DNA of 64,000 bases from Biomphalaria glabrata (GCF_947242115.1 NC_074711.1:2313501-2377500); one strand, 5' to 3'. Positions 10,046 through 21,834 are shown, counted from the stretch's first letter. The notes: generated from the sequence alone by a model not told the origin. Made by a program: numbers and translations.

Positions 10046-10131
10046 TTATATATATATATAGTGCTGTAACCCTGTTCCCCCCCTGTCCAACACTTTTTTT
10101 TCCACATCCGGTGTAGCGTGATTTTTGTTTT

Positions 10132-10300
10132 TGTCGTACTTTAATATAACAAAAAACCATGTTAACATCTAAAGCTTTATAACACCGAATGACGAAAATA
10201 ACTGCACACATAGTAAAGGTCAAGACACAGAATATACTCAGTACACAATCACGTGAATCACACACTAGGGGCGACAATCGAAATAAACAAATCAACGACA
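10132..10300 (-). mobile_element. Short LTR remnant in intron 2 of peptide gene 1
   Basis: The segment has TGTCGT/ACGACA ends and matches the LTR at 32347-32520 along most of its length, in the opposite orientation. The same remnant is in copy 2 at 24560-24730, so it predates the segmental duplication. No internal region is attached. Confidence 0.65.
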
Positions 10301-10844
10301 ACGCTGTTTGGGTGAAAATGACCCGAGTTTGTTTGTAAGTGTGGTTAAGAAGCTTTATTTTTATGATTTTTGGATTTCTCCACGGAGGATTGAAGATTGT
10401 TTTCTTTAATCGGGATATGTAAATTTGATTTTGGAGATTGCGACATTATTTCTTTTTACCGGGGGATATTGATTGATCATAGTTGGATTGTGCTTCTGCC
10501 ATCAGAGAGATACCAGCGATCTGAGAATCGGTGATTTACTTTCTTTAGTTCCTTCCCACGTCTATATATATAATCCTTCCCACTTCCCCATTCTCGGATT
10601 AAGCTTAAACTGTGTACAATTATTCATGATTGGTAATTTATTTATCTGTTTTTTGATATAAAAAGGAAAATAAATCTTACAGTATTGAGATATTTGGCTA
10701 TAAATGTGGCGTTCTTTCCTTTATATTTGCTTTTTTTTCTTTTTTTTTTTTTTGCTTTGCTTTGTATTATCATGAACGTGTGATCACGTGCTCTTGTGAT
10801 TATGTTTCTCTCTAATATGTGGATTTGAAAAATATTTTTTTCAG

Positions 10845-10898
10845 AACTTATCGAAAGCTAGAAAACTGAGCAAGTATGCACGTAAAAGACAGGCCTGA
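10845..10898 (+). CDS. Secreted peptide precursor 1, last coding exon
   Basis: It follows the acceptor TTTTTTTCAG and joins exon 2 in phase 0. It adds NLSKARKLSKYARKRQA and a stop, giving a 192-residue precursor. The end is basic and contains RK and RKR sites. In copy 2 the homologous exon stops after NLSKR, and in copy 3 it is 22 codons long and acidic, so this exon evolves fast. Confidence 0.7.
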   Translation, partial: NLSKARKLSKYARKRQA

Positions 10899-11054
10899 GA
10901 TATACTATCGACTGCTCACTATCTGAAGCCTCGGAACTTTATGAGTCCATCCGGGGAACTACGGGAACGTCTGCCAATTATCCTCATCTCACACATTTAG
11001 GTCCAAATAAGAAACGTCGGATTGAAATGTTGGCTTCGTAAAAAAAAAAAAGAG

Positions 11055-12229
11055 ACACATCCAAACACATCCAAACACATCCAAACACATCCTCCAAACA
11101 CATCCAAATACATCCAAACACATCCTCCAAACGCATCCAAATACATCCAAACACATCCTCCAAACACATCCAAACACATCCCAATACATCCCAATACATC
11201 CCAATACATCCAAACACATCCAAACACATCCAAACACATCCTCCAAACACATCCAAATACATTCTCCAAATACATCCTCCAAACACATCCAAACACATCC
11301 AAAACACATCCCCCAAACACATCCAAATACATCCAAACACATCCTCCAAACACAATCTCCAAACACATCCAAACACATCCAAAACACATCCTCCAAACAC
11401 ATCCAAACACATCCAAACACATCCAAACACATCCAAACACATCCAAACACATCCTCCAAACACATACATCCAAACACATCCAAAACACATCCAAACACAT
11501 CCGAACACATCCAAACACATCCTCCAATCACATCCAAACACATCCAAATACATCCTCCAAACACATTCAAACACATCCAAACACATCCTCCAAACACATC
11601 CAAACACATCCTCCAAACACATCCAAATACATCCTCCAAACACATCCAAACATATCCAAACATACCCAAACACATCCAAACACATCCTCCAAACACATCC
11701 AAATACACCCTCCAAACACATCCAAACACATCCAAACACATCCTCCAAACACATCCAAATACATCCTCCAAACACATCCAAACACATCCAAACACATCCA
11801 AACACATTCAAACACATTCTCCAAACACATCCAAATACATACTCCAAACACATCCAAACACATCCAAACACATCCAAACATATCCAAACACATCCAAACA
11901 TATCCAAACACATCCAAACACATCCTCCAAACACATCCAAATACATCCTCCAAACACATCCAAACACATCCAAACACATCCTCCAAACACATCCAAACAC
12001 ATCCTCCAAACACATACAAATACATCGTCCAAACACATCTAAACACATTCAAACACATCCAAACATACCCAAACACATCCAAACACATCGTCCAAACACA
12101 TCGTCCAAACACATCCAAACACATCCAAACACATTCTCCAAACACATCCTCCAATCACATCCTCCAAACACATCCAAACACATCATCCAAACACATCCAA
12201 ACACTTCATCCAAACATATCCAAACACAA
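11055..12229. repeat. 10-bp minisatellite (CCAAACACAT) with 13-bp variants
   Basis: About 1.17 kb of CCAAACACAT units mixed with CTCCAAACACATC variants, in the predicted 3' UTR of peptide gene 1. The homologous place in copy 2 (25349-25365) has only TCCAAACACATTC. The long frames through it (VFGCVWMCLD on minus, NTSKHIQTHP on plus) are repeat artefacts. Confidence 0.97.
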
Positions 12230-12490
12230 CTTTGCGTATTAACTCAACGTACTTTTAAAATATTTGTTTAAAAATAGAAAAGGAATTAGAACATTTTATT
12301 TGGTCTTTCTTCCATTATTTAATATTTTATGTATGTAACTGCTTCACATTTTTGATGCACTGTATCTTGCGGCTAATCTATATTTAGCAAATTGACTTAA
12401 AGAAAAGGTGTTCTCTGTTTCATTATTGGTGCCCAATGTTTTGTTTATAAGCTACTTGTAAAAAAAAATAGAGAATTTTTTTTTCTACTG

Positions 12491-12514
12491 AATAAATCTA
12501 TGATCTGAATAAAT
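12491..12514 (+). terminator. Candidate poly(A) signals of peptide gene 1
   Basis: Two AATAAA hexamers follow CTGCTG/TACTG-type sequence; the first is conserved at 25626 in copy 2. They would end a 3' UTR of about 1.6 kb that includes the minisatellite. Inferred from conservation only. Confidence 0.35.
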
Positions 12515-12639
12515 CTATGTCATGAAAATTATATGCTGTATCGGTTGTCGTTCTTATGTTTACATGTGCTTGTAACTCGTCCGTAAGAATGTGTTCACAA
12601 AATGTGTGTATTAAAGCCATTCTAAGCGGACATGGTTTA

Positions 12640-13180
12640 TCATTATGTGGTTCCGCAAGGTTGTTAACGCCGGAAGTGGTAATGGTCTTAAGCCCATCAT
12701 TACCTATAAAGTGCTTCCAATGGCATACGTCTCAAATAGCCTCTGACAACCAGTCCAACTCCTGGCCTTCACGTGTGGCTCAGTTACTGAGCCTGGCGGA
12801 ACCGTTACCAGAGACAGGAGAATGGGCAAAGGCGAGCAACTGGCGCCTAAACCAGTAAGCTTCGGGCAGAAGGGGCTCGTAAGCCTTGGTTGGCTACCCA
12901 TCTAGGAGAAGGAAAACTCTGAATCCAAACCTCCGCTGCCCTGCGGCTATACCCAAACACGGGAAAGGCTTCGGGAGACATCCCTGAGGAAAAATCAGGA
13001 GCTGGTGACCCTTAGGCAGTTTGTGGCACACCGTGCTACAGCCTGGCAGATCCTGCGGCGCTACTGATCCCAAACTGTATTGGATATTCCGTTCCTTTGG
13101 TCACATCAGCTGCGCGGAGAGGGGGGAACTGCTGTGTGGGCGACATCGTTCCGACCATAAACAATGCTCAGGCTTTCATC
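12640..13180. mobile_element. Possible retroelement 5' region
   Basis: A relatively G+C-rich stretch between the duplicates, with phrases such as GGTGACCCTTAGGCAGTTTG and CAGCCTGGCAGATCCTGCGG typical of long interspersed element leaders as I remember them. No coding domain is visible. A similar-looking stretch is at 21835-22300. Confidence 0.3.
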
Positions 13181-13245
13181 TCACTTCTGAGATGAACCAG
13201 AGTCGTTCTACGACTGAAGTAGGCCAATATCATTACGATCATAAC

Positions 13246-13425
13246 AATGAACCTCATTCACCAATCGTAAACAAACAAACATTTAGCCGCGTGAATCTCT
13301 ATCTCTTCTTTACAAATTACGTAATACACTAAAGTTGTCACGTGACACCCTTTTTTTCCGTTGTTTTATCAATATTATCACGTGACTAAATGTTGTTTGT
13401 TTACGATTGGAGAATGAGGTCCATT
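13246..13425. mobile_element. Foldback MITE, family F1 (about 180 bp)
   Basis: The ends are inverted repeats of about 30 bp (CTCATTCACCAATCGTAAAC versus GTTTACGATTGGAGAATGAG). A second copy with the same ends and length is at 48547-48722. No coding capacity. Confidence 0.8.
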
Positions 13426-13919
13426 TAATACACTGAATCGAAACTGCGAAGTTGTAAGAATTTCGAAATGGATAGGATATTTCGGCCAGAGAAATTTGAC
13501 ATCGAGCCCCACAGCACCTCAAAATTAATTAATTACTACTAATTGATTATTTAACTAGGTAGTTTCTAATTTTTTTTTTAGGTCTAGCTATTTTTAAAAT
13601 ATTTTTTTCAAATCAAATCGGGTGAGGAGTGATAAAACTACTAAATTCATGTGTTGAAAAGCCAAAGAAAATTTCGCTAAAAGAATAGTTCCCAAGGCTG
13701 TTACATGTTGCGTTTAATCCTTACGAATCTCGGATTTCCCACATTTTGAAACGGCACTCAACCTTTCCCGCCCACCGACGTGTTTTTTTTCTCTGTGATT
13801 GAACGTCTCGCTAGACCAGTGGTGCTACATCTTTCTAGGCCAGGGTACAGACCACACCACATTTACACACACTCAAACACACACTCACAGTCACACATAG
13901 TCAAACAGTCACACAGTCA

Positions 13920-14145
13920 ATCTTCTTATCTTGTCTTATAAGATTTAAGACGTTACTTCGAAAGGGAATATAATAACGTCCTACGCATTTCATGTGTCAA
14001 TCTTTTCATACGTGCTAATCGGTGACTTAAACTCTGCCGAGTCGTTGGTTTTCCTGGCTGATTCAGGCAACCCATTCCATGCCCTAACGGCACAAGGGAA
14101 GAATGAGCACGTGTACGAATTGGTCCTAGCATATGGAATTTAAAA
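13920..14145 (-). mobile_element. LINE 3' end (family G)
   Basis: Matches 3270-3500 closely, including TTATC repeats at the tail and the WNGLP-coding part. It predates the duplication. Confidence 0.75.
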
Positions 14146-14318
14146 AAATCTCACACACACACAAACACACTCTCACCCTCGCACACCACACACACACACA
14201 CACAAACACACTCTCACCCTCGCACACACTCACATACACTCACACTCACACACTCACACACTCACACACACACACTCACACATACACACACACTCACACA
14301 CACACACACACACACAAA
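14145..14318. repeat. CA-rich microsatellite
   Basis: The counterpart of 3500-3803 in unit 2, shorter. Confidence 0.95.
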
Positions 14319-14478
14319 TCATCGAGTCCATTGGTACCGAGGTTCTGCGGCCTCGTTATCTACTTTAAGCAAGAAGTCTTTTGGATCAGGGCCGTGTCAC
14401 GGGCTGGATATAACCCGCGGGCCGTAGTTTATGCATCACTTAAATAATAAACTTAAATAATATTTGATGTCCTATGGA

Positions 14479-14898
14479 CAGGGGCGGACTGGGAGTCAAA
14501 ACCGGCCCCCAGGGCATTTCTATACAATCCGGCCAACAAATTGCAATGCCACATGATGAGTGCCCAATCCTACCTGACCTCAAAATCATAATGTAAATTT
14601 TAATAATGTATCGAAAGTAGTTAGTATATGAATAATTTATTGATGATTTTGAAACTATCTGATAAGCGATATTACTAAATGAATAAAGTATAACACTTGG
14701 AATTGGGAATCTCTTAATGTGAAAAGTTCTTGCTTCCATATACATAAGCATTCACATTCAAAACATCTGAAGATCCCCCATTAACGAACATATTGTTTAG
14801 GATTCACTTTCACTCCTCGCCATGTTCTCAGACATTTGAACTTCAATTTACAAATACAACTCTTCATCCTCCATTATTTTAACTGTCCCACAAGGTCA
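14479..14898. mobile_element. Left part of a split MITE, family M1
   Basis: It starts CAGGGGCGGACTGGGAGTC after the 8-mer CCTATGGA. The matching right end is at 22400-22548, followed by CCTATTGA. The unoccupied target CCTATTGA is at 3948-3955 in unit 1. Later insertions separate the two ends. Confidence 0.8.
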
Positions 14899-14899
14899 T

Positions 14900-15170
14900 G
14901 GGGCGCGGTGGCTGAGTGGTTAAGCGCTTCGGAACCTGGGGTCCCTGGGTTCAAATCTCGGTGAAGACTAGGATTTTGAATTTCGGGATTTTTAGGGCTT
15001 CCCTGGGTCCACCCAACTTTAACGGGTACCTGACTTTAGTTGAGAAAGTAAGGGGCTGTTGGTCATTGTTCTGGCCACATGACTCCCTGCTCGTTAGCCA
15101 TTGGCAAAGAAACAAATGATCTTAACAACTGATCTATAGATCGCAAGGTCCGAAAGAGAACTTTACTCTC
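14900..15170 (+). mobile_element. tRNA-derived SINE, family S1
   Basis: Starts GGGCGCGGTGGCTGAGTGG and keeps the body and the tail GCAAGGTCCGAAAGAG. It is inserted inside the split M1 element. Confidence 0.85.
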
Positions 15171-15647
15171 ATATACTGCTTTCGCAATAACTTGGAAACC
15201 TAGTTTGATTGCATCTTAAAGCTGGCTACACACATACACAACAGAACATATCCACTTGTTTTTAATATCCTTACGTTCAGTAAACAAATGCTGTCAAGAT
15301 AATCTCATCTTCTAGCAAAGCCCCTTTGTATTTCGACATAAGTCAATAACTTTATCGTCTTGGCACTAGTGTTCCTTATGGCGTTAAGCCTGTTCATTCG
15401 TAAATGCTGTCATTATAAAGGTGGTGAATGACACCAATCTAAATTAGACTAAATAGATGGCCAGACGTAGATCTAGAGTTAAATGTATTAAACAATTTGA
15501 ACAAAATTCACATCTATACATTTTTAAGATATAGCTTATTTTCCTACAGCTTAGGGGGGGTGCAGATTTATTTTTTATGTAAACATTAAGAAGTGAATCT
15601 GATGCGAAAAGCATAGTAGGCCTACACCATTACCCAGTAGTAAAGTA
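15171..15647. other. Unassigned intergenic stretch
   Basis: AT-rich, no convincing ORF or repeat family recognised. It lies within the insertion complex in unit 2. Confidence 0.3.
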
Positions 15648-15833
15648 AGTAAAGTTCCCCCCTTTCAGATTTTGTGGTCTGTATGGCAGATGACGTAAAG
15701 GTCATCTGATTCGGTGGCCTACGGTTTACGAGGGTGAAATGTGGTCAGCACAACGACCAACCGCTTTTCCCCCAACTAATGTCAGGCACCCATTAGAGCT
15801 GGATGGACTCAGAGGCGCCCGAAGATCCTGACA
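15648..15833 (-). mobile_element. tRNA-derived SINE, family S1 (5' truncated)
   Basis: The reverse complement carries the S1 body from the GGGCGCC block to the CTGAAAGGGGGGAAC tail, without the tRNA head. Confidence 0.8.
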
Positions 15834-16042
15834 TTAAAAAAAAAAGTTCTTAGCTGATCACTTAACACTACTCTACTTATTCCAGAAGAGTTAGAAGAGT
15901 CTTATCAAAGACGACGTGTTGCACTGTTTGCTTTTATGTGAAAAATAACGCCAAATGATTTTTAAAAATGTATTACTTTAAATGATGAAAACAAGACTAT
16001 GGCTTGAATATTCCTGGTCCATTTGGCGAATTCTATGGGGGC

Positions 16043-16885
16043 TGTCAAGTTTTAGGATTTATTTGCGTTTTTAACTAGCTGTATACTGTTAAGGTCCCGG
16101 GGTTCAACCTGACAAGAACGTCACTCACACACAGTCGTACATACAGTAAACAACTAGGTGAATAGTTTAAATAACAACAAAAATAAATGAATTTAATTGT
16201 ATGAAACATATATGTGTATGTACAATGAGGATGACAAATAGACAGTATATATATATTAGATATATATATATATATAATAGGTATATATAAAGATATTATA
16301 CAATAATTAATTTAAGCACCTTTGCTACAGCTATTAACTTGTCACCCTGGCTTTATGGTCCACCAGACTCTGACCGACTGGCGTCACAACACTGCCAACC
16401 TCGGTAATAGTAAAGTTTGACAATGACAATGAAAAAAACTGCAATATGTATTCCTGAGACGGCAAGCGACGCCCACAACTCCAACACTGACACCCTATAA
16501 ACGAAATAAACACAATACTCTCAACTTCTACACTAAAAATAGAAATAGTGACAACCTCATACAGCATACAATAATAGATATCACAAACGAATAACTCACC
16601 CTAAACAGGGGTCCCAAAAATCCAACTGAATAATAAGTCCGAGAAAATGGTACAGACAAATAACGTTTTACGGGCCAACACACCGTCCGTTACAACCAAA
16701 CTCAGAGGGTGAACTGCCTCATGACAAAGAATGACCCATAGATGTCACCGGACTTTGTGACGTAGCAAAACAATTCAAAACAAAAAAATACAAGACACTC
16801 TCGCCCCGTACACGTACTACCAGTAGAGGAAATAAAAAAACAGAGTTAGGAGAAAGAAATAGACACTTGTCTATACTACGCGACA
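16043..16885 (-). repeat. LTR (downstream copy on minus strand)
   Basis: 843-bp direct repeat with TG...CA ends, containing a TA-rich microsatellite near 16255-16290. The 77-codon frame in it also occurs in the other LTR and is not a gene. Confidence 0.93.
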
Positions 16886-17337
16886 TCCCCCCTCCTCGAC
16901 GAACTGGAAATTTTGAAAGAAATTCCAGTAATCAAAAATCCTTTCGAAGACAAAACTTTGTAGAAAGAACAAGGAAGAACAAAAAGATCATAAGTGCATC
17001 TATGTGACATTTCAAAATGTAATAATGGAAGAAAAAAATGATGGGGAGTCACCAATTAATGAACCAAGGAGACACAATATACGTCAAGATAAAGATCCAA
17101 TAACAAAGAAAAGTTGGTTACCTTGACTTTAAAGGTGACCCATATCAACTTGGGCCAAGAACCAAGTTATATTACAAAATCATATTTACAAATACAACAT
17201 TAATATAATATACCAAATTATATTCATGGTAAATAAATACACATTATATTCTTGAAATTAGTATCATTTGCATAATATAAAACACAAGTTCAAATGTTAT
17301 AACACATAGAGACATAATATAAATGGCGGATGGAAGT

Positions 17338-17843
17338 CTATATCAATCTTAAACAAAGATCAGCCAGCAGATTGTGCTCTCCCTTTACGTGGGCAACGTC
17401 AAAGGAGTAGTCTTGTAGCATCAATGCCCATCTTGTGATACGTGCAATGGTAAAGTTTGTGCTCCTGAGATACGATAAGGCCTTGTGATCAGTCAGCAGG
17501 GGAAATCTTTTACCTGCTAAATACCTGTCCAGTTTCTTTACAGAATATACTATGGCTACTCCTTCCCGTTCAATAATAGAGTACTTCTGCTCCCGAGGCA
17601 ACAATTTACGGCTTACGTACTTTATGGGATGTAACATGCCTTTGATACACTGACAGAGAATGCCAGAAATTCCTTTATCTGAAGCATCTGTCTGAAGAAA
17701 AAAAAAGTTAGAGAAGTATCAGGTAAACGAAGAATAGGATACTTACTCAGACAAGTCTGCAGCCTATTCAATGCCAACGCACACCTGCAGTTCCAGTTTA
17801 CTTCCATAGGTCTAAATATTGGAACGTTTGACCAACAAAGCAA
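17338..17843 (-). mobile_element. pol remnant of the LTR element (RNase H region)
   Basis: It contains YSIIEREGVAIVYSVKKLDRYL, cut here to the core EREGVAIVYSVKKL, then LLTDHKALSYL and FDVAHVKGEHN, typical of gypsy-family RNase H following the reverse transcriptase. Only part of pol is represented. Fossil fragment. Confidence 0.85.
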
Positions 17844-17897
17844 ATATATATATAAATATATATATATATATAACAGAGAATCAAAGTTATCATATCG

Positions 17898-18180
17898 TTA
17901 CCCCCGCGCACTTATACGATGTGGGACAACTACAATAGTTCTACCTCCAAGTTTGGACTTGTCTAAATATTTAACTGCTCTCGCAACATCGGCCAGGTTC
18001 CTTAACTTTACATGACCTACGCCCATCGACTTCCCGTTTGCCATTAAAACCTCCACAAATCCCACTAAACCAACATCTCTAAATCTATCTTTTAACTTCT
18101 GCCAGTTAACATTGAATGGCAAATTTTGAACAGTTACTGTGTAGCGATCCGCAACTAACTTATACCCACGGCGACCATCC
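17898..18180 (-). mobile_element. RRM-like segment inside the LTR element
   Basis: The frame encodes TVTVQNLPFNVNWQKLKD (RNP2-like), then GKSMGVGHVKL in the RNP1 position and LGGRTIVVV at the end, spaced as in one RNA-recognition motif of about 75 residues, closest in style to hnRNP M or SR-protein RRMs. Arg/Asp/Ser-rich residues precede it. RRMs are not a usual part of gypsy elements, so capture of host coding sequence is a reasonable inference. Confidence 0.7.
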
Positions 18181-18200
18181 GAATCGCGACGAGCCGCTAG

Positions 18201-19334
18201 TCATCTATGTCTTGACCTTTGATCTTGATCGCTGACAATATCATTAGAGTTCACATCTTCAACATCAATCTCGTTAGACGGGGAAACACCTTTACGGCAC
18301 TCGGTTGAATTATGCCCCTTTTCACCACAACTGAAACACACAATTACCTTTCTTTTACCCACAGGTTCACAACATGCTGCCGCCACATATACACTCTCTT
18401 CCTTACAAATCGGCTCATCTGACCCAGCAACCTTAAAGCCTTCTATAACTTCCAGCATGTTCTCTACTGTTCTGTGCTTGCTCAAAACCAGTTGCCTGTA
18501 TACACGACTCGATACGCTTTCTAAGATCCTATCTTTGATCAACAGATCTTTTAACTCCTCCACTGTTTTACCGACTTCGGCCATCTTGCACCAATTGTCT
18601 AAGGCCGTTTTCAATTCTGTTACATATCTCCTAAAGTCGTTTTGACTTGGTCTCACGAGATGGAATCTTTTGCGGCAGGTTTCCGCGTTGATATCTGCAT
18701 GGCGAAGAAGTGCAGTCTTGACTTCTTCATAATTCTCGCTAAGGAACAGACTGTCCCTTAGCATGAAGTTTCTGAGTGCGGTGGTCAGTTTATATGACAA
18801 CAGCAAGGACCACTCTTTTCTCTCTATTTTGCACCTTGCTGCAACGGCCTCAAAGTGTGTTAGGTAAGCTAGGAGGTCGTCGTCATCTTTCATTCCCTGG
18901 AAACTCTTGTCAAGCCTGTCTAAGACATTCTTGTATCGCACATCCCCTGACTGTCCTGCCGCCCCGCCTGCCTCTGGCGCAGACTTTTCTTTAAGCCTAG
19001 CCAGTTCCAACTCCTCTTTCCTCTTGATTGACTCCTTGGCATCTCTTTCCTTCCATCTTTCGTGCTCCTCGCGTTTGGCCTTCTCATCACGTTCAAATCT
19101 CTCTTCTTCCTCTTTCTTCCTAGCCTCTTCTTCTGCCTTCGCCTCTTTCTTTCTAGCCTCTTCTTCTGCCTTCGCCTCTTTCTTTCTAGCCTCTTCCTCT
19201 GCCTTCGCGACTTCCTTATCTCTATCATATTCAGCTTTCCGTTCCTTCACATATTTCTCTAGCCTTTCCCCTTCGTACCCCATAGCACGGCCATCACTAA
19301 TAAATTGTGACGTTACCGTTAACCTGGTTTCCAT
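18201..19334 (-). mobile_element. gag-like region of the LTR element
   Basis: An open region of 377 codons. The N-terminal half is a charged coiled-coil with three near-identical KEAKAEEEARK repeats. The middle resembles a gypsy gag capsid (LDKSFQGMKDDDDLLAYLTHFE), cut here to DDDDLLAYLTHFE. The C-terminal part has a CFSCGEKGHNSTEC zinc knuckle (C-X2-C-X4-H-X4-C), which binds RNA in this family. The product would be a structural nucleic-acid-binding protein. Confidence 0.85.
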
Positions 19335-20072
19335 GGTCTAAGTGCCTTACTGTGTTAAGCTAAATCAACTAATACTATAATTATTATTACTATGATATAC
19401 TATAATATACAGACATAAGATGTAAACTACAACCTATGAGTGTGTCGTATGGCAAAGAAAGAGAAAACCTATCTGAGCAGTATCCAACGTCGGAGAGAAA
19501 ACGCCTCACTCCAGGCCGATGCGTAGAAAGGTAGCTGCTACAGGGACTTCCAAAACACCAACACAGGAACGATGGCCTCTAACACCGGTATCAACGGTCA
19601 ATCCCCACACACTTGTCTGTTGTCGGGAGCGAGAAGACACTCGTCACTCGGTCAAAAGTGAAGCACAAAATTACATGAAAGAAAAAATTAAATAAATGAA
19701 TATAAATCACAATCTTAAAATATCAAGACCTATAGTCATATGATGATGAGTTCAAAATCATAAATGATGAATTTAGCATTGGTACAATCCTCAATATCAA
19801 CAATCAACACATATGGTAATATGGCGGTGAATTCAAACAAATTAATGATAAATTTAACAATGTTTCAAGCCTCTGCTACTTTTGATGTCCAAACAATTAT
19901 GAGACGTACATAAACATTTTTTTTTCTTCAGCAAATTGTACCCAATACATCAAATATAAATACAATAAAGGGGTATTAGGCAGTATATATTTTTTTTTTA
20001 TTTTATAAGATAACAAGACTAGATAAGACAATCTATGACCTAGTAGTCACAGCCGGACTCTGAGCCCCCATT

Positions 20073-20915
20073 TGTCAAGTTTTAGGATTTATTTGCGTTT
20101 TTAACTAGCTGTATACTGTTAAGGTCCCGGGGTTCAACCTGACAAGAACGTCACTCACACACAGTCGTACATACAGTAAACAACTAGGTGAATAGTTTAA
20201 ATAACAACAAAAATAAATGAATTTAATTGTATGAAACATATATGTGTATGTACAATGAGGATGACAAATAGACAGTATATATATATTAGATATATATATA
20301 TATATAATAGGTATATATAAAGATATTATACAATAATTAATTTAAGCACCTTTGCTACAGCTATTAACTTGTCACCCTGGCTTTATGGTCCACCAGACTC
20401 TGACCGACTGGCGTCACAACACTGCCAACCTCGGTAATAGTAAAGTTTGACAATGACAATGAAAAAAACTGCAATATGTATTCCTGAGACGGCAAGCGAC
20501 GCCCACAACTCCAACACTGACACCCTATAAACGAAATAAACACAATACTCTCAACTTCTACACTAAAAATAGAAATAGTGACAACCTCATACAGCATACA
20601 ATAATAGATATCACAAACGAATAACTCACCCTAAACAGGGGTCCCAAAAATCCAACTGAATAATAAGTCCGAGAAAATGGTACAGACAAATAACGTTTTA
20701 CGGGCCAACACACCGTCCGTTACAACCAAACTCAGAGGGTGAACTGCCTCATGACAAAGAATGACCCATAGATGTCACCGGACTTTGTGACGTAGCAAAA
20801 CAATTCAAAACAAAAAAATACAAGACACTCTCGCCCCGTACACGTACTACCAGTAGAGGAAATAAAAAAACAGAGTTAGGAGAAAGAAATAGACACTTGT
20901 CTATACTACGCGACA
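20073..20915 (-). repeat. LTR (upstream copy on minus strand)
   Basis: Direct repeat of 16043-16885 with no difference noticed by eye, followed by the GGGGC target duplication at 20916-20920. Confidence 0.93.
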
Positions 20916-21142
20916 GGGGCCGCCTCTGAGTTTGTCTGATAACATAAACTCTCTTTGTAATATTGTTTTGCATAGCATTCCATTCCATATTACTTATTTT
21001 CTGCTCCTTCTTTTTTAGATTTTTTTTTTTTGCATTTTGATTTCAATCAACACATTTCAACACTGTTCATGATAATAATTGTGATTTGTGAAGGACTTCG
21101 TAGCGGGCCAACTCCATCAAACAAAAAAAGAATTCCTATGTG

Positions 21143-21637
21143 CAGGGGCGGACTGGATGTCAAAATCGGCCCGGGCACTTCTATACAATCCGGCCCAAAA
21201 ACTGTATATAACATGATGGGTTTCCAATTATATGTCTATCTGTCCTCAAAATCATTGTTAAGTATGATAATGTATCGATAACTGTACACATGCTTAATAT
21301 CTTTATAAGAAATGTAGGCCATATGTTGCTTTTTATTCGCTAAACGTGTCGGCCCTAAAGGGACGGGGCTTACTAGTAGCACAGTCTACGAATGTAAGAT
21401 ATTACATTATTTCGGAAAATGTGTTAGATTCAATTAGTATTACACTGAAGAGTCTGTGAAAGATTTCCTTAAACGACGTTCAAAGGGTCACTTTTAGAAG
21501 AGACTATTACAAAACCTTTAACAATTTAATACGTGTCATAGTGGCATCCATGCGGCCCTTTCGGTGGCCTACCGGCCCATTTAGGTACCGGCCCACCGGG
21601 CATTTGCCCGAATGCCCATATAACCAGTCCGCCCCTG
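21143..21637. mobile_element. hAT-type MITE, family M1
   Basis: CAGGGGCGGACTGG and CCAGTCCGCCCCTG ends, with a perfect 8-bp target duplication CCTATGTG (21135-21142 and 21638-21645). It is complete and non-coding. Confidence 0.92.
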
Positions 21638-21834
21638 CCTATGTGACAGGACATGTCCTCTATAGGACTTGCACACTAACGTCGATCTCTTTAAGAAACA
21701 AATGCCATAATTTTCTTGTTTATCGTTTAAGCACGTCTACTAAGAGCACTATAGAGTCATAGACGAATGAAGGATATCTACGACCATGATTTAGATTAGT
21801 ATTAGACTTCAAAAGTGTAAAATATATTTTGTTT

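Larger units (their letters stand above)
2820..12630 (+). repeat. Segmental duplication, unit 1
   Basis: This block is homologous to 13525-25800. Matching landmarks in the same order are an AATTAATTA-rich start, a LINE tail with a CA-repeat, a promoter plus exon 1, coding exon 2 of the peptide precursor, a short LTR in the next intron, exon 3, and a 3' UTR ending near an AATAAA. Later insertions and one large deletion distinguish the two units. Confidence 0.85.
16043..20915 (-). mobile_element. Ty3/gypsy-type LTR retrotransposon, young, broken
   Basis: Two 843-bp direct repeats (16043-16885 and 20073-20915), apparently identical by eye, begin TGTCAAG and end GCGACA and are flanked by the 5-bp duplication GGGGC. 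Minus orientation is shown by a purine tract next to the LTR at 16886 and a TGGGGGCTC primer-site-like motif next to the LTR at 20072. The 3.2-kb interior has a gag-like region with a CCHC knuckle, an RRM-like segment and RNase H remnants. It is shorter than the family norm and looks broken, yet its LTR identity suggests a recent insertion. Confidence 0.93.

Noticed and set aside
10984-12242. Frames of 270-400 codons rich in VFGCVWMCLD (minus) and NTSKHIQTHP (plus)
   Set aside because: Repeat artefacts of the CCAAACACAT array, absent in the paralogous locus.
16334-16567. 77-codon frame repeated at 20364-20597
   Set aside because: Lies within the two LTRs and is duplicated with them; no coding signature.
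18776-19341. Plus-strand Ser/Leu/Phe-rich frames
   Set aside because: Antisense shadows of the gag-like region of the minus-strand LTR element.
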